A stretch of 35,574 nucleotides of DNA from Lentilactobacillus dabitei (GCF_019061365.1 NZ_JAHPPD010000014.1:2818-38391), one strand, 5' to 3'; shown: positions 8,970 through 17,458, counted from the first letter of the stretch. Numbers and translations are program-made. Notes: generated by a model not told the origin, from the letters alone.

Positions 8970-9398
8970 CTAATCACCCATGTGTTCGACGATTGAATCT
9001 TGGATTTTCTTCAATGAATCACTGTCGTATTTATTGGAGTTATCCTTGAAAATCATCTTAAAATCATCGTCACTGCTATAACGGGGGATCAAGTGGAAGT
9101 GAGAGTGGAATACTGACTGGTAGGCAACCTGGCCATTATTGTTTAAAATATTCATTCCCTTGATGTCCGGATTGGATTCTTTAACAGCTCTGGCGATTTT
9201 GGGGATTCTCGCAAACACTTGACTGGCGAGCTCTTCGTCATATTCAAAAATGTTTGGAATATGTTTTTTAGGAATGACCAACGTATGTCCGGGTGTCCCT
9301 TGGGAAATATCCAAGAAAGCTTTGACAATATCGTCTTCGTACACGGTGTAGCTCGGTATTTCGTTACGAACAATCTTACAAAAAATACAATCTTTCAT
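8970..9398 (-). CDS. hit: HIT family nucleotide-binding protein
   Basis: Histidine triad protein of 142 residues. The HIT motif HSHFHLIP begins at His98, with further conserved HTLVIPKKH near 38-46 and a CxxC (4-7) at the N-terminus typical of the Zn-binding Hint/PKCI branch. Family members hydrolyse dinucleoside polyphosphates or nucleoside phosphoramidates; the substrate here is not known. It is first in a minus-strand hit - yhaH-like unit, divergent from ecsA, as in Bacillus. AGAAGG upstream is the likely ribosome binding site. Confidence 0.95.
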   Translation of the reverse strand: MKDCIFCKIVRNEIPSYTVYEDDIVKAFLDISQGTPGHTLVIPKKHIPNIFEYDEELASQVFARIPKIARAVKESNPDIKGMNILNNNGQVAYQSVFHSHFHLIPRYSSDDDFKMIFKDNSNKYDSDSLKKIQDSIVEHMGD

Positions 9399-9432
9399 AA
9401 AAACAAACCTTCTTTCTGCTGATAATACTGAT

Positions 9433-9438
9433 ATTATA
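9433..9438 (-). promoter_or_regulatory. -10 box candidate for the hit transcript
   Basis: TATAAT on the minus strand, 35 bases before the hit start codon. No convincing -35 is seen at normal spacing, so this is a motif-based guess. Confidence 0.45.
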
Positions 9439-9480
9439 ACATTAATGTCGACTTGAACTCATTCATGGGATTTCTTTCTA

Positions 9481-9489
9481 TGGTATAAT
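9481..9489 (+). promoter_or_regulatory. Extended -10 promoter for ecsAB
   Basis: TGGTATAAT at 9481-9489 is a perfect extended -10 element, 37 bases before the ecsA start. The possible -35 (TTCATG at 9462-9467, 16-base spacing) is weak, which is acceptable for an extended -10 promoter. Confidence 0.65.
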
Positions 9490-9526
9490 CGTTTCTGTAA
9501 ATTTATGACGAATGTGGAGTGAAAAG

Positions 9527-10264
9527 ATGACTTTAGAAGTTTCCAACTTGGTTGGTGGATATTCACAAGTTCCCGTTTTAAAAGACGTCAGTTTTGACGT
9601 TAAAGACGGTGAGCTAGTTGGCTTGATCGGCCTTAACGGGGCAGGAAAGTCAACCACCATCAATCATATTATTGGCCTTTTGACACCATTTAAAGGGTCG
9701 GTCAAAATTAATGGCATCACATTAGATGAGGATGTCAAAAAGTATAAACAGCAAATTGCCTATATTCCTGAGGCGCCAATTGTTTATAAAGAATTGACTT
9801 TAAAAGAGCATTTAGAAATGACGATGCTGGCTTACAATCTGGACCAAGATGAATCTTGGCAGCGGGCTCATCAATTATTAAAAATGTTTCGCTTAGATAA
9901 TAAGCTTGACTGGTTCCCAGACAATTTTTCCAAAGGAATGCGCCAAAAAGTCATGATTGTTTGTGCCTTTTTGACAAATGCCAAACTGTTTATCATTGAT
10001 GAACCATTTTTGGGGCTCGATCCGCTGGCAGTCAACGACCTGCTGAATCTGATTTCAGACCGCAAGAAGCAGGGCGCCAGCATCTTAATGTCGACACACG
10101 TCTTGGATACAGCTCAGCGATACTGTGACCGTTTCGTACTTTTACATGATGGCACAGTTCGTACTGAGGGCACAATTGAACAATTGCGGCAATTGTTCCC
10201 TGAAGCCGGTGATTCATTAAATGACATTTATCTGACCCTTGCGAGGGAGGGCGAGCAGTCATGA
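9527..10264 (+). CDS. ecsA: ABC transporter ATP-binding protein EcsA
   Basis: Cytoplasmic ATPase of the EcsAB transporter. It has 245 residues with Walker A GLNGAGKST (35-43), a Q-loop region, the signature FSKGMRQK near 136 and Walker B LFIIDEP followed by a D-loop (GLDP). In Bacillus EcsAB affects protein secretion, and in Enterococcus-type systems it exports linear peptide remnants; which applies here is inference. The ATG at 9527 has GGAGTG upstream; an upstream GTG/ATG candidate at 9512 is not preceded by a ribosome binding site. The stop overlaps the ecsB start by four bases. Confidence 0.94.
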   Translation: MTLEVSNLVGGYSQVPVLKDVSFDVKDGELVGLIGLNGAGKSTTINHIIGLLTPFKGSVKINGITLDEDVKKYKQQIAYIPEAPIVYKELTLKEHLEMTMLAYNLDQDESWQRAHQLLKMFRLDNKLDWFPDNFSKGMRQKVMIVCAFLTNAKLFIIDEPFLGLDPLAVNDLLNLISDRKKQGASILMSTHVLDTAQRYCDRFVLLHDGTVRTEGTIEQLRQLFPEAGDSLNDIYLTLAREGEQS

Positions 10265-11493
10265 ATCAATTATTTAAACGACGGCTCGTTGACCATCTAA
10301 AAGAAATGATGAAATACCTGCGATTGGTGTTTAATGACTACTTCGTCTTGGCATTGTTATTTGTCATTGGTGGATTGGGTTATTATTACTCTAATGCCCT
10401 CAAACAGCTCCACACAGGCCTGTGGTGGGCACCAGTGGTCATTATTGGTATTTTGCTAGTCAGCCTGCAACTTGGCCGATTTGCGACTCTGGTTCAAGCG
10501 CCTGACTATGTTTTTTTACTGCCTCGAGAATCTGAAATGGTCAATTATCTTAAGCGGGGATTTAATTATAGCCTCGGATTAGCTTGGTTAATTCAGGTGC
10601 TGATTTGGTTCTTACTGTTGCCATTCATCCAGGTGACAACTCAAGCTAGTGGTGTGAACCTCATCTCATTATTAGCAATGTTGATTTGTTTAAAAACCAC
10701 TTGGCTTAATACTGATTTCGCTAGAAAATATCGAATTAAATCCACTTGGTTGCTGAGGGATAACCGATTACTTTGGCGACTGATCATTCCAGCACTTCTT
10801 TTGATTAACGCTGTTTACTTCAGCTATTTGGTTTCATTGATAGTAGCAGTTTTGATTACCGTTGATAGTTTGCTTCGACGACCGTCATGGACGACTCATT
10901 CAATTGATTGGAAAACTATGATTGACGATGAAAATAGCCGGATGCACACGGTGTACCAATTCTTTAACCTGTTTACAGATGTGCCGGCAATTTCTGGGTC
11001 AGTTAAACGGCGTCGATACCTTGATGGGTTATTACGGCGTACTAAGTTGATTCCTAAAAATACTTATCTTTATTTGTATTCTCATGGGATTGCCCGCGAC
11101 AATGAGATGAGTGGGCTGTATGTTCGCTTGTTAGTGATTGGCACTTTATTTTTGGTGTTTATTCAGGGTGAAGCCTTGCCAATCGCACTGTGCTTGTTAT
11201 TTGTTTATCTAATTGGGTTCCAAATGATCCCATTCTACTTTCATTTTGATGACAATGCCTTTGTTCACATTTATCCGGTTACCCATCAAAATCAAATGAA
11301 GAGTTTTCAACGAGTCTTGTTAGTCATGCTGGGATCGGTTGCTGTTGTTTTCGGCATTGCCGTGATCGCCATCAACTATAATAATCCCATCACGATTATC
11401 GGGGTGGTTGTCGGTGAGTTGATCGAAATTTGGGCATTCATTTATATTTACCTGCCTAGAAGGATTGCTCGCAGTCAAAGAAATCGTGCCTAA
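10261..11493 (+). CDS. ecsB: ABC transporter permease EcsB
   Basis: Integral membrane partner of EcsA. The 410-residue protein has several strongly hydrophobic stretches: about 30-48, 57-73, 105-125, 132-148, 170-200, 295-325, 355-375 and 380-400. A long cytoplasmic loop lies in the middle (about 205-290). The basic N-terminus (FKRRLVDHLKEMMKYLRLV) is typical of EcsB. ATGA overlaps the ecsA stop, so translation is coupled. An ecsC gene, present in Bacillus, does not follow. Confidence 0.92.
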   Translation: MNQLFKRRLVDHLKEMMKYLRLVFNDYFVLALLFVIGGLGYYYSNALKQLHTGLWWAPVVIIGILLVSLQLGRFATLVQAPDYVFLLPRESEMVNYLKRGFNYSLGLAWLIQVLIWFLLLPFIQVTTQASGVNLISLLAMLICLKTTWLNTDFARKYRIKSTWLLRDNRLLWRLIIPALLLINAVYFSYLVSLIVAVLITVDSLLRRPSWTTHSIDWKTMIDDENSRMHTVYQFFNLFTDVPAISGSVKRRRYLDGLLRRTKLIPKNTYLYLYSHGIARDNEMSGLYVRLLVIGTLFLVFIQGEALPIALCLLFVYLIGFQMIPFYFHFDDNAFVHIYPVTHQNQMKSFQRVLLVMLGSVAVVFGIAVIAINYNNPITIIGVVVGELIEIWAFIYIYLPRRIARSQRNRA

Positions 11494-11506
11494 TGATCAT
11501 TGAAAG

Positions 11507-11538
11507 CCAATATAAGGCACCAATTGGATTGTTTTTTT
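11507..11538 (+). terminator. Weak candidate terminator after ecsB
   Basis: CCAAT (11507-11511) can pair with ATTGG (11523-11527), and a run of seven T starts at 11532. The stem is short and the T-run begins four bases after it, so efficiency is doubtful. Confidence 0.35.
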
Positions 11539-11735
11539 AATAGCCCCGTAGCAATAGCCTCGTAGCCTGCCAAATTTTTAGGTTGTCAGGTAAACTTGCG
11601 ACAGATAGCTGATAGGATCCTATCTACGTAAACATCACAACCATTCCAAGTTCGAATGATTGCGATATTCGTTTAGATTCTGGAATCAACATATTTGTTG
11701 TTTCACTTTTATTACCGAAATGTTAGGAGAATTTT
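11539..11735. other. Non-coding interval before trmB with a 14-bp perfect palindrome
   Basis: No reading frame with a ribosome binding site is seen in these roughly 200 bases. It contains a near-direct repeat of CCGTAGC/CTCGTAGC around 11545-11570 and the perfect palindrome GATAGGATCCTATC at 11611-11624, with an extra AGATAG at 11603. The trmB promoter presumably lies near the end but no clear box stands out. Confidence 0.5.
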
Positions 11736-12377
11736 ATGCGTGTAAGAAATAAGCCATGGGCTGATAAATATATCAAGGATCACGAAGCTTATATCGTGGT
11801 CGATCCTCAAAAATGGTTAGGAAAGTGGCAATCCCGCTTTGAGAAGCAACAACCATTAAATGTTGAGGTTGGGACCGGAAAGGGTCGATTTATTATTGAA
11901 ATGGCCAAAGCACATCCGGATGTTAATTATATCGGCGTTGAACTTCAAAAATCGGTCATTGCCACGGCTTTAAGAACTTTTATGGATGAACCTGTGCCCA
12001 ATCTCCAATTTGTATTAACCGATGGTGCTAATCTAGACGAGATTTTCTTAAAGAATGAAATTAAAAAGATCTTTTTAAACTTCTCAGATCCATGGCCCAA
12101 GAAACGCCATGCCAAGCGACGATTGACGTCTCCAGGATTTTTGAGAACCTATCGGCACGTTTTGGATACTGATGGGGACATCGAGTTTAAAACTGATAAT
12201 CGGGGTTTATTCGAATACACGCTGGTCACAATGAATAATTTTCCACTCAAATTTGATTACGTGTCATTAGATTTGCATCATTCACCAGAAGATGTTGACA
12301 ACATTGAAACCGAGTATGAGCAAAAATTTAGTCCTAAAGGACCAATTTATAAATTGGTCGCCCACTTTATGGCCTAG
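11736..12377 (+). CDS. trmB: tRNA (guanine46-N7)-methyltransferase TrmB
   Basis: Methylates G46 in the tRNA variable loop using S-adenosylmethionine. The 213-residue protein is of normal length, with the SAM-binding motif VEVGTGKGRF at about 43-52, the family signature SDPWPKKRHAKRR near 114-126 and a C-terminal TEYEQKF. The start has TTAGGAG with good spacing. The 3' end overlaps the convergent small gene by 11 bases. Confidence 0.97.
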   Translation: MRVRNKPWADKYIKDHEAYIVVDPQKWLGKWQSRFEKQQPLNVEVGTGKGRFIIEMAKAHPDVNYIGVELQKSVIATALRTFMDEPVPNLQFVLTDGANLDEIFLKNEIKKIFLNFSDPWPKKRHAKRRLTSPGFLRTYRHVLDTDGDIEFKTDNRGLFEYTLVTMNNFPLKFDYVSLDLHHSPEDVDNIETEYEQKFSPKGPIYKLVAHFMA

Positions 12378-12678
12378 TTGTCTCATAACGAATGATCTTA
12401 CCGGTTTGGCTGTCCGCCCAAAACGCTTGAACTTCTAAATTTCCGTTGTTATCCTGATAGTTGAAGCCAAAGTGAAAGCGGGATGGATCGGCGCTTGTTT
12501 CTGGCAAAATCCGCCAACTGCCAATGTAGGTGACACCCTGTAAGGGATAAGCGTTTTTAGCACGCTGAACGATTTTTTCCAGAAATGTACTTCTGTTCTG
12601 AGCAATTTTATACTCAATGTATGATCCAATGGCCAATCCTGTTAGCGTTAGGCCATAAAGAAGTGGTTGTTTTTTCAT
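12367..12678 (-). CDS. Small PepSY-like membrane or secreted protein
   Basis: A 103-residue protein with an N-terminal hydrophobic segment (about 6-22, LLYGLTLTGLAIGSYIEY) that may be an uncleaved signal or a membrane anchor. A domain of about 70 residues ends in EVQAFWADSQTGKIIRYE; alternating strand-like pattern and a terminal AxxxGKII motif recall PepSY-type domains. Function is unknown. The ATG at 12678 follows AAAGGGG, while upstream frames start 20 codons earlier with no ribosome binding site. It converges with trmB, overlapping 11 bases, and diverges from the thioredoxin-like gene. Confidence 0.8.
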   Translation of the reverse strand: MKKQPLLYGLTLTGLAIGSYIEYKIAQNRSTFLEKIVQRAKNAYPLQGVTYIGSWRILPETSADPSRFHFGFNYQDNNGNLEVQAFWADSQTGKIIRYETTRP

Positions 12679-12706
12679 AATGTGCCCCTTTTTTCTGATT
12701 ATTAAG

Positions 12707-12720
12707 TATACTGTAGTATA
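12707..12720. promoter_or_regulatory. Inverted repeat of two TATACT boxes in the divergent promoter region
   Basis: TATACT-GT-AGTATA places a -10-like box on each strand. The minus-strand copy fits a promoter for the small PepSY-like gene (start 12678). Another TATACT at 12767-12772 is nearer the thioredoxin-like gene. No good -35 is present for any of them. Confidence 0.4.
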
Positions 12721-12802
12721 TGAGTGGGCTTTGAGCAAATTAAGTAAAGAATTTACCTGTTTGCGCTATACTTTAGTTCGTAACAAGAAAGGACGATTTA
12801 TA

Positions 12803-13129
12803 ATGAAAGATTTGCTAAAAACAGATTTACAATCCTTGAACCAACAGCTTAGTGACGGTCGTTACATGCTGTTCTTTACCGCAGACTGGTGCCCAGATTG
12901 CCGTTTTATCAAACCTGTAATGCCCCAGATTGAAGCGGATTATCCTGAATATCAATTTTTAAAGGTGGATCGTGATGAAAACATCGATCTTGCTGGTGAA
13001 ATGAATGTTATGGGGATTCCAAGTTTCATTGCCTATTCAGACGGTAAAGAAATTGGCCGTTTTTCAAATGGCGATCGTAAAACGAAAAAAGAGGTCGAAG
13101 ATTTTATCGACTCATTAAAAATCAAGTAA
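12803..13129 (+). CDS. ytpP: Thioredoxin family protein (YtpP-like) with a WCPDC site
   Basis: A 108-residue thioredoxin-fold protein. The active-site line is WCPDC (29-33), not the WCGPC of classical thioredoxin, and the cis-proline loop GIPSF follows near 74, so the redox pair is kept. Cytoplasmic because there is no signal peptide. The likely role is thiol-disulfide exchange with a partner not seen here. The start at 12803 follows GAAAGGA; the frame is open upstream by 41 codons across the promoter region, and this extension is rejected. The order ytpP-ytpR-sftA-murC is conserved with Bacillus. Confidence 0.9.
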   Translation: MKDLLKTDLQSLNQQLSDGRYMLFFTADWCPDCRFIKPVMPQIEADYPEYQFLKVDRDENIDLAGEMNVMGIPSFIAYSDGKEIGRFSNGDRKTKKEVEDFIDSLKIK

Positions 13130-13147
13130 GTTTGGAAGGATAAATTA

Positions 13148-13786
13148 ATGCTAATTGCAAGTTATAACCCTAAGAGTACCGGTGATACAATGGTTGTTAT
13201 CATGAATCAGGATACGCCTGACCAACAGGTAACTATCCATGATGACGTGGCTAGGATCTTTGATTCAGAAACCAACACGACGTTGGGTTACAACTTTTTA
13301 AAGACGAGTGCCATTCTTCCCGAAATTGTTAATGATAACGGGCAGGTGGCACTTAGTCATGCTCAAATTAAAAAGTTTAACGATTATTTGGCAGCCCATG
13401 ATTTCCCGGCTGATCTTCAGTTTGATGAAGAACCCAGATTTGTGGTTGGCTATGTCAAAAGTGTGGCTGATCATCCAAGGTCTGATCATTTACAAATTAC
13501 GAAAACAAAAGTCGATCATAATCAAGAACTCCAAATCGTCAGTGGTTCACCAAATATGAGGGCTGATATCAAGGTCGTTGTCGCTAAAATTGGCGCCATG
13601 ATGCCGGACGGACAAATCATCTGGCCCGGTGAACTTCGGGGTGTGGAAAGTGACGGCATGATTTGTTCGGGAAGAGAATTACATCTTCCTCATGCACCAC
13701 AAGTTCCCGGAGCACTCATTTTGCCGGATGATTATCAGGTTGGAGCACCATTTAATTTTGATCAGGCACAGAATTTATTTAATTAG
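13148..13786 (+). CDS. ytpR: YtpR family tRNA-binding protein
   Basis: A 212-residue stand-alone protein with a C-terminal EMAP/PheT-type tRNA-binding domain, roughly residues 95-200: FVVGYVKSVADHP, then IVSGSPNMR, and GVESDGMICSGREL. The same domain occurs at the N-terminus of bacterial PheRS beta subunits and the C-terminus of MetRS. The N-terminal 90 residues are family-specific. Cellular role is not established. GGAAGG lies upstream and the gene follows ytpP by 18 bases, so it is probably in one operon. Confidence 0.92.
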   Translation: MLIASYNPKSTGDTMVVIMNQDTPDQQVTIHDDVARIFDSETNTTLGYNFLKTSAILPEIVNDNGQVALSHAQIKKFNDYLAAHDFPADLQFDEEPRFVVGYVKSVADHPRSDHLQITKTKVDHNQELQIVSGSPNMRADIKVVVAKIGAMMPDGQIIWPGELRGVESDGMICSGRELHLPHAPQVPGALILPDDYQVGAPFNFDQAQNLFN

Positions 13787-13798
13787 TTTGGGTGGTAT

Positions 13799-16033
13799 AT
13801 GATGACGAGCTATGATGGACCAGCTTTTTTTCGACGAAGGCCAAATAGAAAACCTGTCGTTAAAAAAGTTAAAACTGAACAACAAAATCGGCATCAGATT
13901 ACACCACGTCGACAAGTGGCACGTCCAAAGCCGATCGTTAAGCCAGAAGTGAGTCAAACTTCGAATGAGGTGCCGGCTTTCCTCAAAGAAATTAAGAATT
14001 TCAAACCCAGAAAAAAGCCAAAAAATGTTGTCCGAAAACAGCAAATTGCTAAGAATTACTTTGCGAGCCAACAAAGACGGCAACGTCATTTATATAATGA
14101 ACTAACTCAGCGGCTTCGGCTCTCGCGAGATGAACTCATTGTTTTGGCGGATAAGAAGGCCTCAACGGAGGGGAGTCAAACGGCCTCTCCTTTACATATT
14201 TCAGATGATCAGTTAATCCGTCGAGCCACAGGCGCAGAAGAACAATCACGCAAAATTGATGATCATCTCCAGCGAAAAACTGAAATGTCTTCTGCAAAGC
14301 CGAGTCAAGACCGGTCAGGTTCAAAACCATCAATCCCGACCCAACCAAATCCGAAGCATCAGACTTCCCAGCGGCGAAATTTTAATGCCCATCACGGGTT
14401 GGGGCAGTCTTTGGCAACAATTGTTAATAAAGAACAAGCCAATCCGAGAAAATTGGCGCTTTTTAGTGACGACATTAAGACTCAGAGGAATCCTGCTGAG
14501 TCCAGTAAGTCGGAGATCGCAGTCACACCGGTTAAAAAATCGGCTGGTCAACCAGTCGTTTCAGAGCATCATCCGGATAAGCAGGGGATGGAGCAGCAAT
14601 CGGGGTACAAATTCCCAACCACCTCTTTATTGGCCTTACCAAAGGCTGACCAGGATGATTCGATTGATACATGGATTGAGCATCAGATCGATGTCCTGGA
14701 CAAAACGTTTAGTGCTTTTAAAGTAGCTGCCGAAGTGGTTGATTGGACAAATGGTCCGACCGTCACCCAGTTCCAAGTCAAGCTTGCCCTTGGCGTGAAA
14801 GTGAGTCGCATTACCAACTTGAACGATGACCTAAAGCTGGCCTTGGCGGCTAAGGACATCCGGATTGAGGCCCCAATTCCAGGTAAATCAACAGTTGGGA
14901 TTGAAATTCCCAATCCACATCCAAGGCCGGTGTTATTATCAGAAATTATCTCAACCGATAAGTTTAAGCATGCACGGTCACCTTTAACCACCGCTTTAGG
15001 AGTTGATCTGTCAGGGATGCCAAGATTGACAGATATTCGAAAGATGCCACACGGTTTGATTGCCGGAGCGACTGGATCAGGGAAAAGTGTTTTCATTAAT
15101 AGTCTGCTCATTTCGCTGTTGTATAAAGCGACTCCAGCGGATTTGAAATTATTATTAATCGATCCAAAGGCGGTTGAACTTGCACCCTATGACGGGATTC
15201 CTCATCTACTTTCACCGGTCATTTCAGATCCTCAAAGTGCGGCTGCTGCCTTAAAGTGGGTTACGAAGGAAATGGACGAGCGCTATGAAAAATTGTCTGC
15301 CGGCGGCGTTCGTAGTATTGAACAATTTAACGCAAAAGCAGAAAAAGCAGGGGAGTATGGGCTCAAAATGCCATACATTCTTGTCATCATTGATGAGCTG
15401 GCCGATTTGATGATGGTTGCATCAAGCGAAGTGGAAGATGCCATTGTTCGAATTACTCAGAAAGCCCGGGCTGCGGGTATTCATTTGATTGTTGCAACTC
15501 AACGGCCAAGTGTCGACATTGTAACTGGAACCATTAAAAATAATATTCCCAGTCGAATTGCTTTCATGGTTTCCAGTCAAGTTGATTCCCGAACGATTTT
15601 GGATTCGGCTGGTGCTGAACGTTTGCTTGGCCGTGGTGATATGCTTTATCTTGGTAGTGGGGCTAACACGCCAATCAGACTTCAGGGCGCCTTTGTGACG
15701 AATCAAGAGTTAAATGGTGTCATTGATGCAGTTCGGCAGCAAGGTGAACCAAAATATTTATTCACGCCGGAATCATTGAAACAAACCGTGTCTAACAAGA
15801 ACGCTCACGACCGATTGATGCCCCAGGTCATGAAATATATTGCCCAAGAAGACACAATTTCTACATCAAAGCTTCAACGTGTATTTTCAATCGGTTATAA
15901 TAGAGCTGCAAACATTATTGACGATTTGCAAACTCGCCATTTAGTTTCAGAACAGCAAGGCGCAAAACCCAGAACGGTTTATTACAAGCCCTCTGGAAAC
16001 CAAGCCAGCGACGAATCACCTGACGATAATTAA
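13799..16033 (+). CDS. sftA: FtsK/SpoIIIE family DNA translocase, SftA-like
   Basis: ATP-driven double-stranded DNA pump that clears chromosome ends from the division septum. The 744-residue protein lacks membrane helices. Residues 1 to about 250 are basic, Gln/Pro/Ser-rich and probably disordered. The motor then follows: Walker A GATGSGKSV near 426, LLIDPKAVEL, Walker B VIIDELADLM and VATQRPS. A C-terminal winged-helix gamma domain (about 675-730, TSKLQRVFSIGYNRAANII) recognises orienting sequences. The soluble N-terminus matches SftA (YtpS) rather than membrane SpoIIIE/FtsK, as does its position before murC. Two adjacent ATGs are possible (13799, 13802) after GGGTGG; 13802 has the better spacing. 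Confidence 0.95.
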   Translation: MMTSYDGPAFFRRRPNRKPVVKKVKTEQQNRHQITPRRQVARPKPIVKPEVSQTSNEVPAFLKEIKNFKPRKKPKNVVRKQQIAKNYFASQQRRQRHLYNELTQRLRLSRDELIVLADKKASTEGSQTASPLHISDDQLIRRATGAEEQSRKIDDHLQRKTEMSSAKPSQDRSGSKPSIPTQPNPKHQTSQRRNFNAHHGLGQSLATIVNKEQANPRKLALFSDDIKTQRNPAESSKSEIAVTPVKKSAGQPVVSEHHPDKQGMEQQSGYKFPTTSLLALPKADQDDSIDTWIEHQIDVLDKTFSAFKVAAEVVDWTNGPTVTQFQVKLALGVKVSRITNLNDDLKLALAAKDIRIEAPIPGKSTVGIEIPNPHPRPVLLSEIISTDKFKHARSPLTTALGVDLSGMPRLTDIRKMPHGLIAGATGSGKSVFINSLLISLLYKATPADLKLLLIDPKAVELAPYDGIPHLLSPVISDPQSAAAALKWVTKEMDERYEKLSAGGVRSIEQFNAKAEKAGEYGLKMPYILVIIDELADLMMVASSEVEDAIVRITQKARAAGIHLIVATQRPSVDIVTGTIKNNIPSRIAFMVSSQVDSRTILDSAGAERLLGRGDMLYLGSGANTPIRLQGAFVTNQELNGVIDAVRQQGEPKYLFTPESLKQTVSNKNAHDRLMPQVMKYIAQEDTISTSKLQRVFSIGYNRAANIIDDLQTRHLVSEQQGAKPRTVYYKPSGNQASDESPDDN

Positions 16034-16062
16034 AAATTTAAGATTGATGGGTAGGTTGGAAT

Positions 16063-17394
16063 ATGAATTCAAACACTGTATATCATTTTGTTGGTATTAA
16101 AGGGACTGGAATGAGTGCCATGGCCTTAATTTTGCATGACCGTGGTGACAAGGTCCAGGGCTCAGATATTGAGCAATACACGTTTACACAACGTGGCTTG
16201 GAACAGGCAGGCATCAAAATTTTGCCTTTTGATGAAAAGAACATCCACGAGGGGTTGACGGTGATTGCCGGAAACTCGTTTACCGATGACCATCCAGAAA
16301 TCAAAAAGGCGCGTGAAATGGGTCTAACTGTTTATCGTTATCATGAATTTCTGGGTAAAATGATTCAGGGTAAAACCAGTATTGGTGTGTCTGGTGCCCA
16401 TGGTAAAACCAGTACGACTGGGCTGCTTGCTCACGTTCTTTCTGGAATTGCTCCAACTGATTACTTAATTGGTGACGGTTCTGGTAAAGGGGTTCCTGAT
16501 GCGCGTTTCTTTGTTTATGAAGCTGATGAGTATCGTCGTCATTTCTTAGCGACTCAACCGGATTACGCCATTATGACCAATATTGATTTTGATCACCCAG
16601 ATTATTACAAGAGCATTGATGATGTCCAAGATGCATTTCAAACGTTTGCCAACCAGACAAAGAAAGGAATCTTTGCTTGGGGAGACGATAAACGGCTTCG
16701 TCAATTAAAGGCCAGTGTCCCAATTTATTACTACGGCTTGAATGAGACAGATGATTTTCAAGCAGTTGACGTTAAACGGACGACCAGTGGCTCAAGTTTC
16801 CATGTTTTGTATAAAGGCAAGGATTTGGGTGACTTCTCGGTCCCATTATTTGGCGAACACAATATCTTCAATTCTTTGGCCGTTATTGCAGTGGCCTACT
16901 TTGAAGAAGTCGATCTTGGTGAAATCAAAAAAGAATTGATGACCTTCCAAGGTGTTAAACGGCGATTCTCAGAACGTAAGATTTCTGGAATGACGATCAT
17001 CGATGACTATGCCCATCATCCAACTGAAATTAAAGCGACAATTGATGCTGCCCGTCAGGAATACCCAAGCAAGAAAATTGCCGTTGTATTTCAGCCTCAC
17101 ACGTTTAGTCGAACAATTGCCTTAATGGATGATTTTGCAAAGAGCTTGAACCTTGCTGATGAAGTATTTTTGACTTCCATTTACAGTTCTCCGCGTGAAA
17201 GCCACGGAAAAGTTTCCAGCGAGGATCTTTCCAAGAAAATTACTAAGGGCGGTCGAATTTTATCAGTTGATAACATGTCCCCGTTGCTTGATTACGATAA
17301 CGATGTCGTTATCTTCATGGGTGCCGGTGACATCCAAAAGTACGAAAAATCTTACGAAGACTTACTGAGTCATTTAAGCAAGAAAATTAATTAA
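16063..17394 (+). CDS. murC: UDP-N-acetylmuramate--L-alanine ligase MurC
   Basis: Adds the first amino acid of the peptidoglycan stem peptide, in the cytoplasm. The 443-residue protein has the Rossmann motif [10 protein letters not shown] (8-17), the ATP-binding loop GAHGKTSTT near 110-118, [12 protein letters not shown] and [10 protein letters not shown]. This is a full-length three-domain Mur ligase. Preceded by GTAGGTTGGA, 30 bases after sftA, and followed by a terminator at 17406. Confidence 0.98.
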   Translation: MNSNTVYHFVGIKGTGMSAMALILHDRGDKVQGSDIEQYTFTQRGLEQAGIKILPFDEKNIHEGLTVIAGNSFTDDHPEIKKAREMGLTVYRYHEFLGKMIQGKTSIGVSGAHGKTSTTGLLAHVLSGIAPTDYLIGDGSGKGVPDARFFVYEADEYRRHFLATQPDYAIMTNIDFDHPDYYKSIDDVQDAFQTFANQTKKGIFAWGDDKRLRQLKASVPIYYYGLNETDDFQAVDVKRTTSGSSFHVLYKGKDLGDFSVPLFGEHNIFNSLAVIAVAYFEEVDLGEIKKELMTFQGVKRRFSERKISGMTIIDDYAHHPTEIKATIDAARQEYPSKKIAVVFQPHTFSRTIALMDDFAKSLNLADEVFLTSIYSSPRESHGKVSSEDLSKKITKGGRILSVDNMSPLLDYDNDVVIFMGAGDIQKYEKSYEDLLSHLSKKIN

Positions 17395-17405
17395 GGAATT
17401 CTTAT

Positions 17406-17450
17406 AAAGCCGATATTCAAGTATTTTTACTTGATTATCGGCTTTTGTTT
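17406..17450 (+). terminator. Intrinsic terminator after murC
   Basis: AAAGCCGATA pairs with TATCGGCTTT, with a second inner helix CAAGTA/TACTTG, followed by TTTTGTTT. The downstream promoter at 17431-17458 overlaps its right arm. Confidence 0.85.
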
Positions 17451-17458
17451 GGTAGAAT
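17431..17458 (+). promoter_or_regulatory. Promoter of the Bax inhibitor-1 family gene
   Basis: TTGATT (17431-17436) and TAGAAT (17453-17458) are 16 bases apart, with TGG before the -10 (extended). The -35 sits inside the murC terminator arm. Confidence 0.6.

Noticed and set aside
14256-14726. 156-codon open frame inside the sftA N-terminal region, same strand
   Set aside because: No ribosome binding site, no recognisable motif, and it lies fully within a well-supported gene in another frame. The low-complexity Gln/Ser/Arg codons there leave long frames open by chance.
14683-15111. 142-codon minus-strand frame opposite the sftA motor domain
   Set aside because: It mirrors the codon pattern of the conserved ATPase on the other strand and has no start context.
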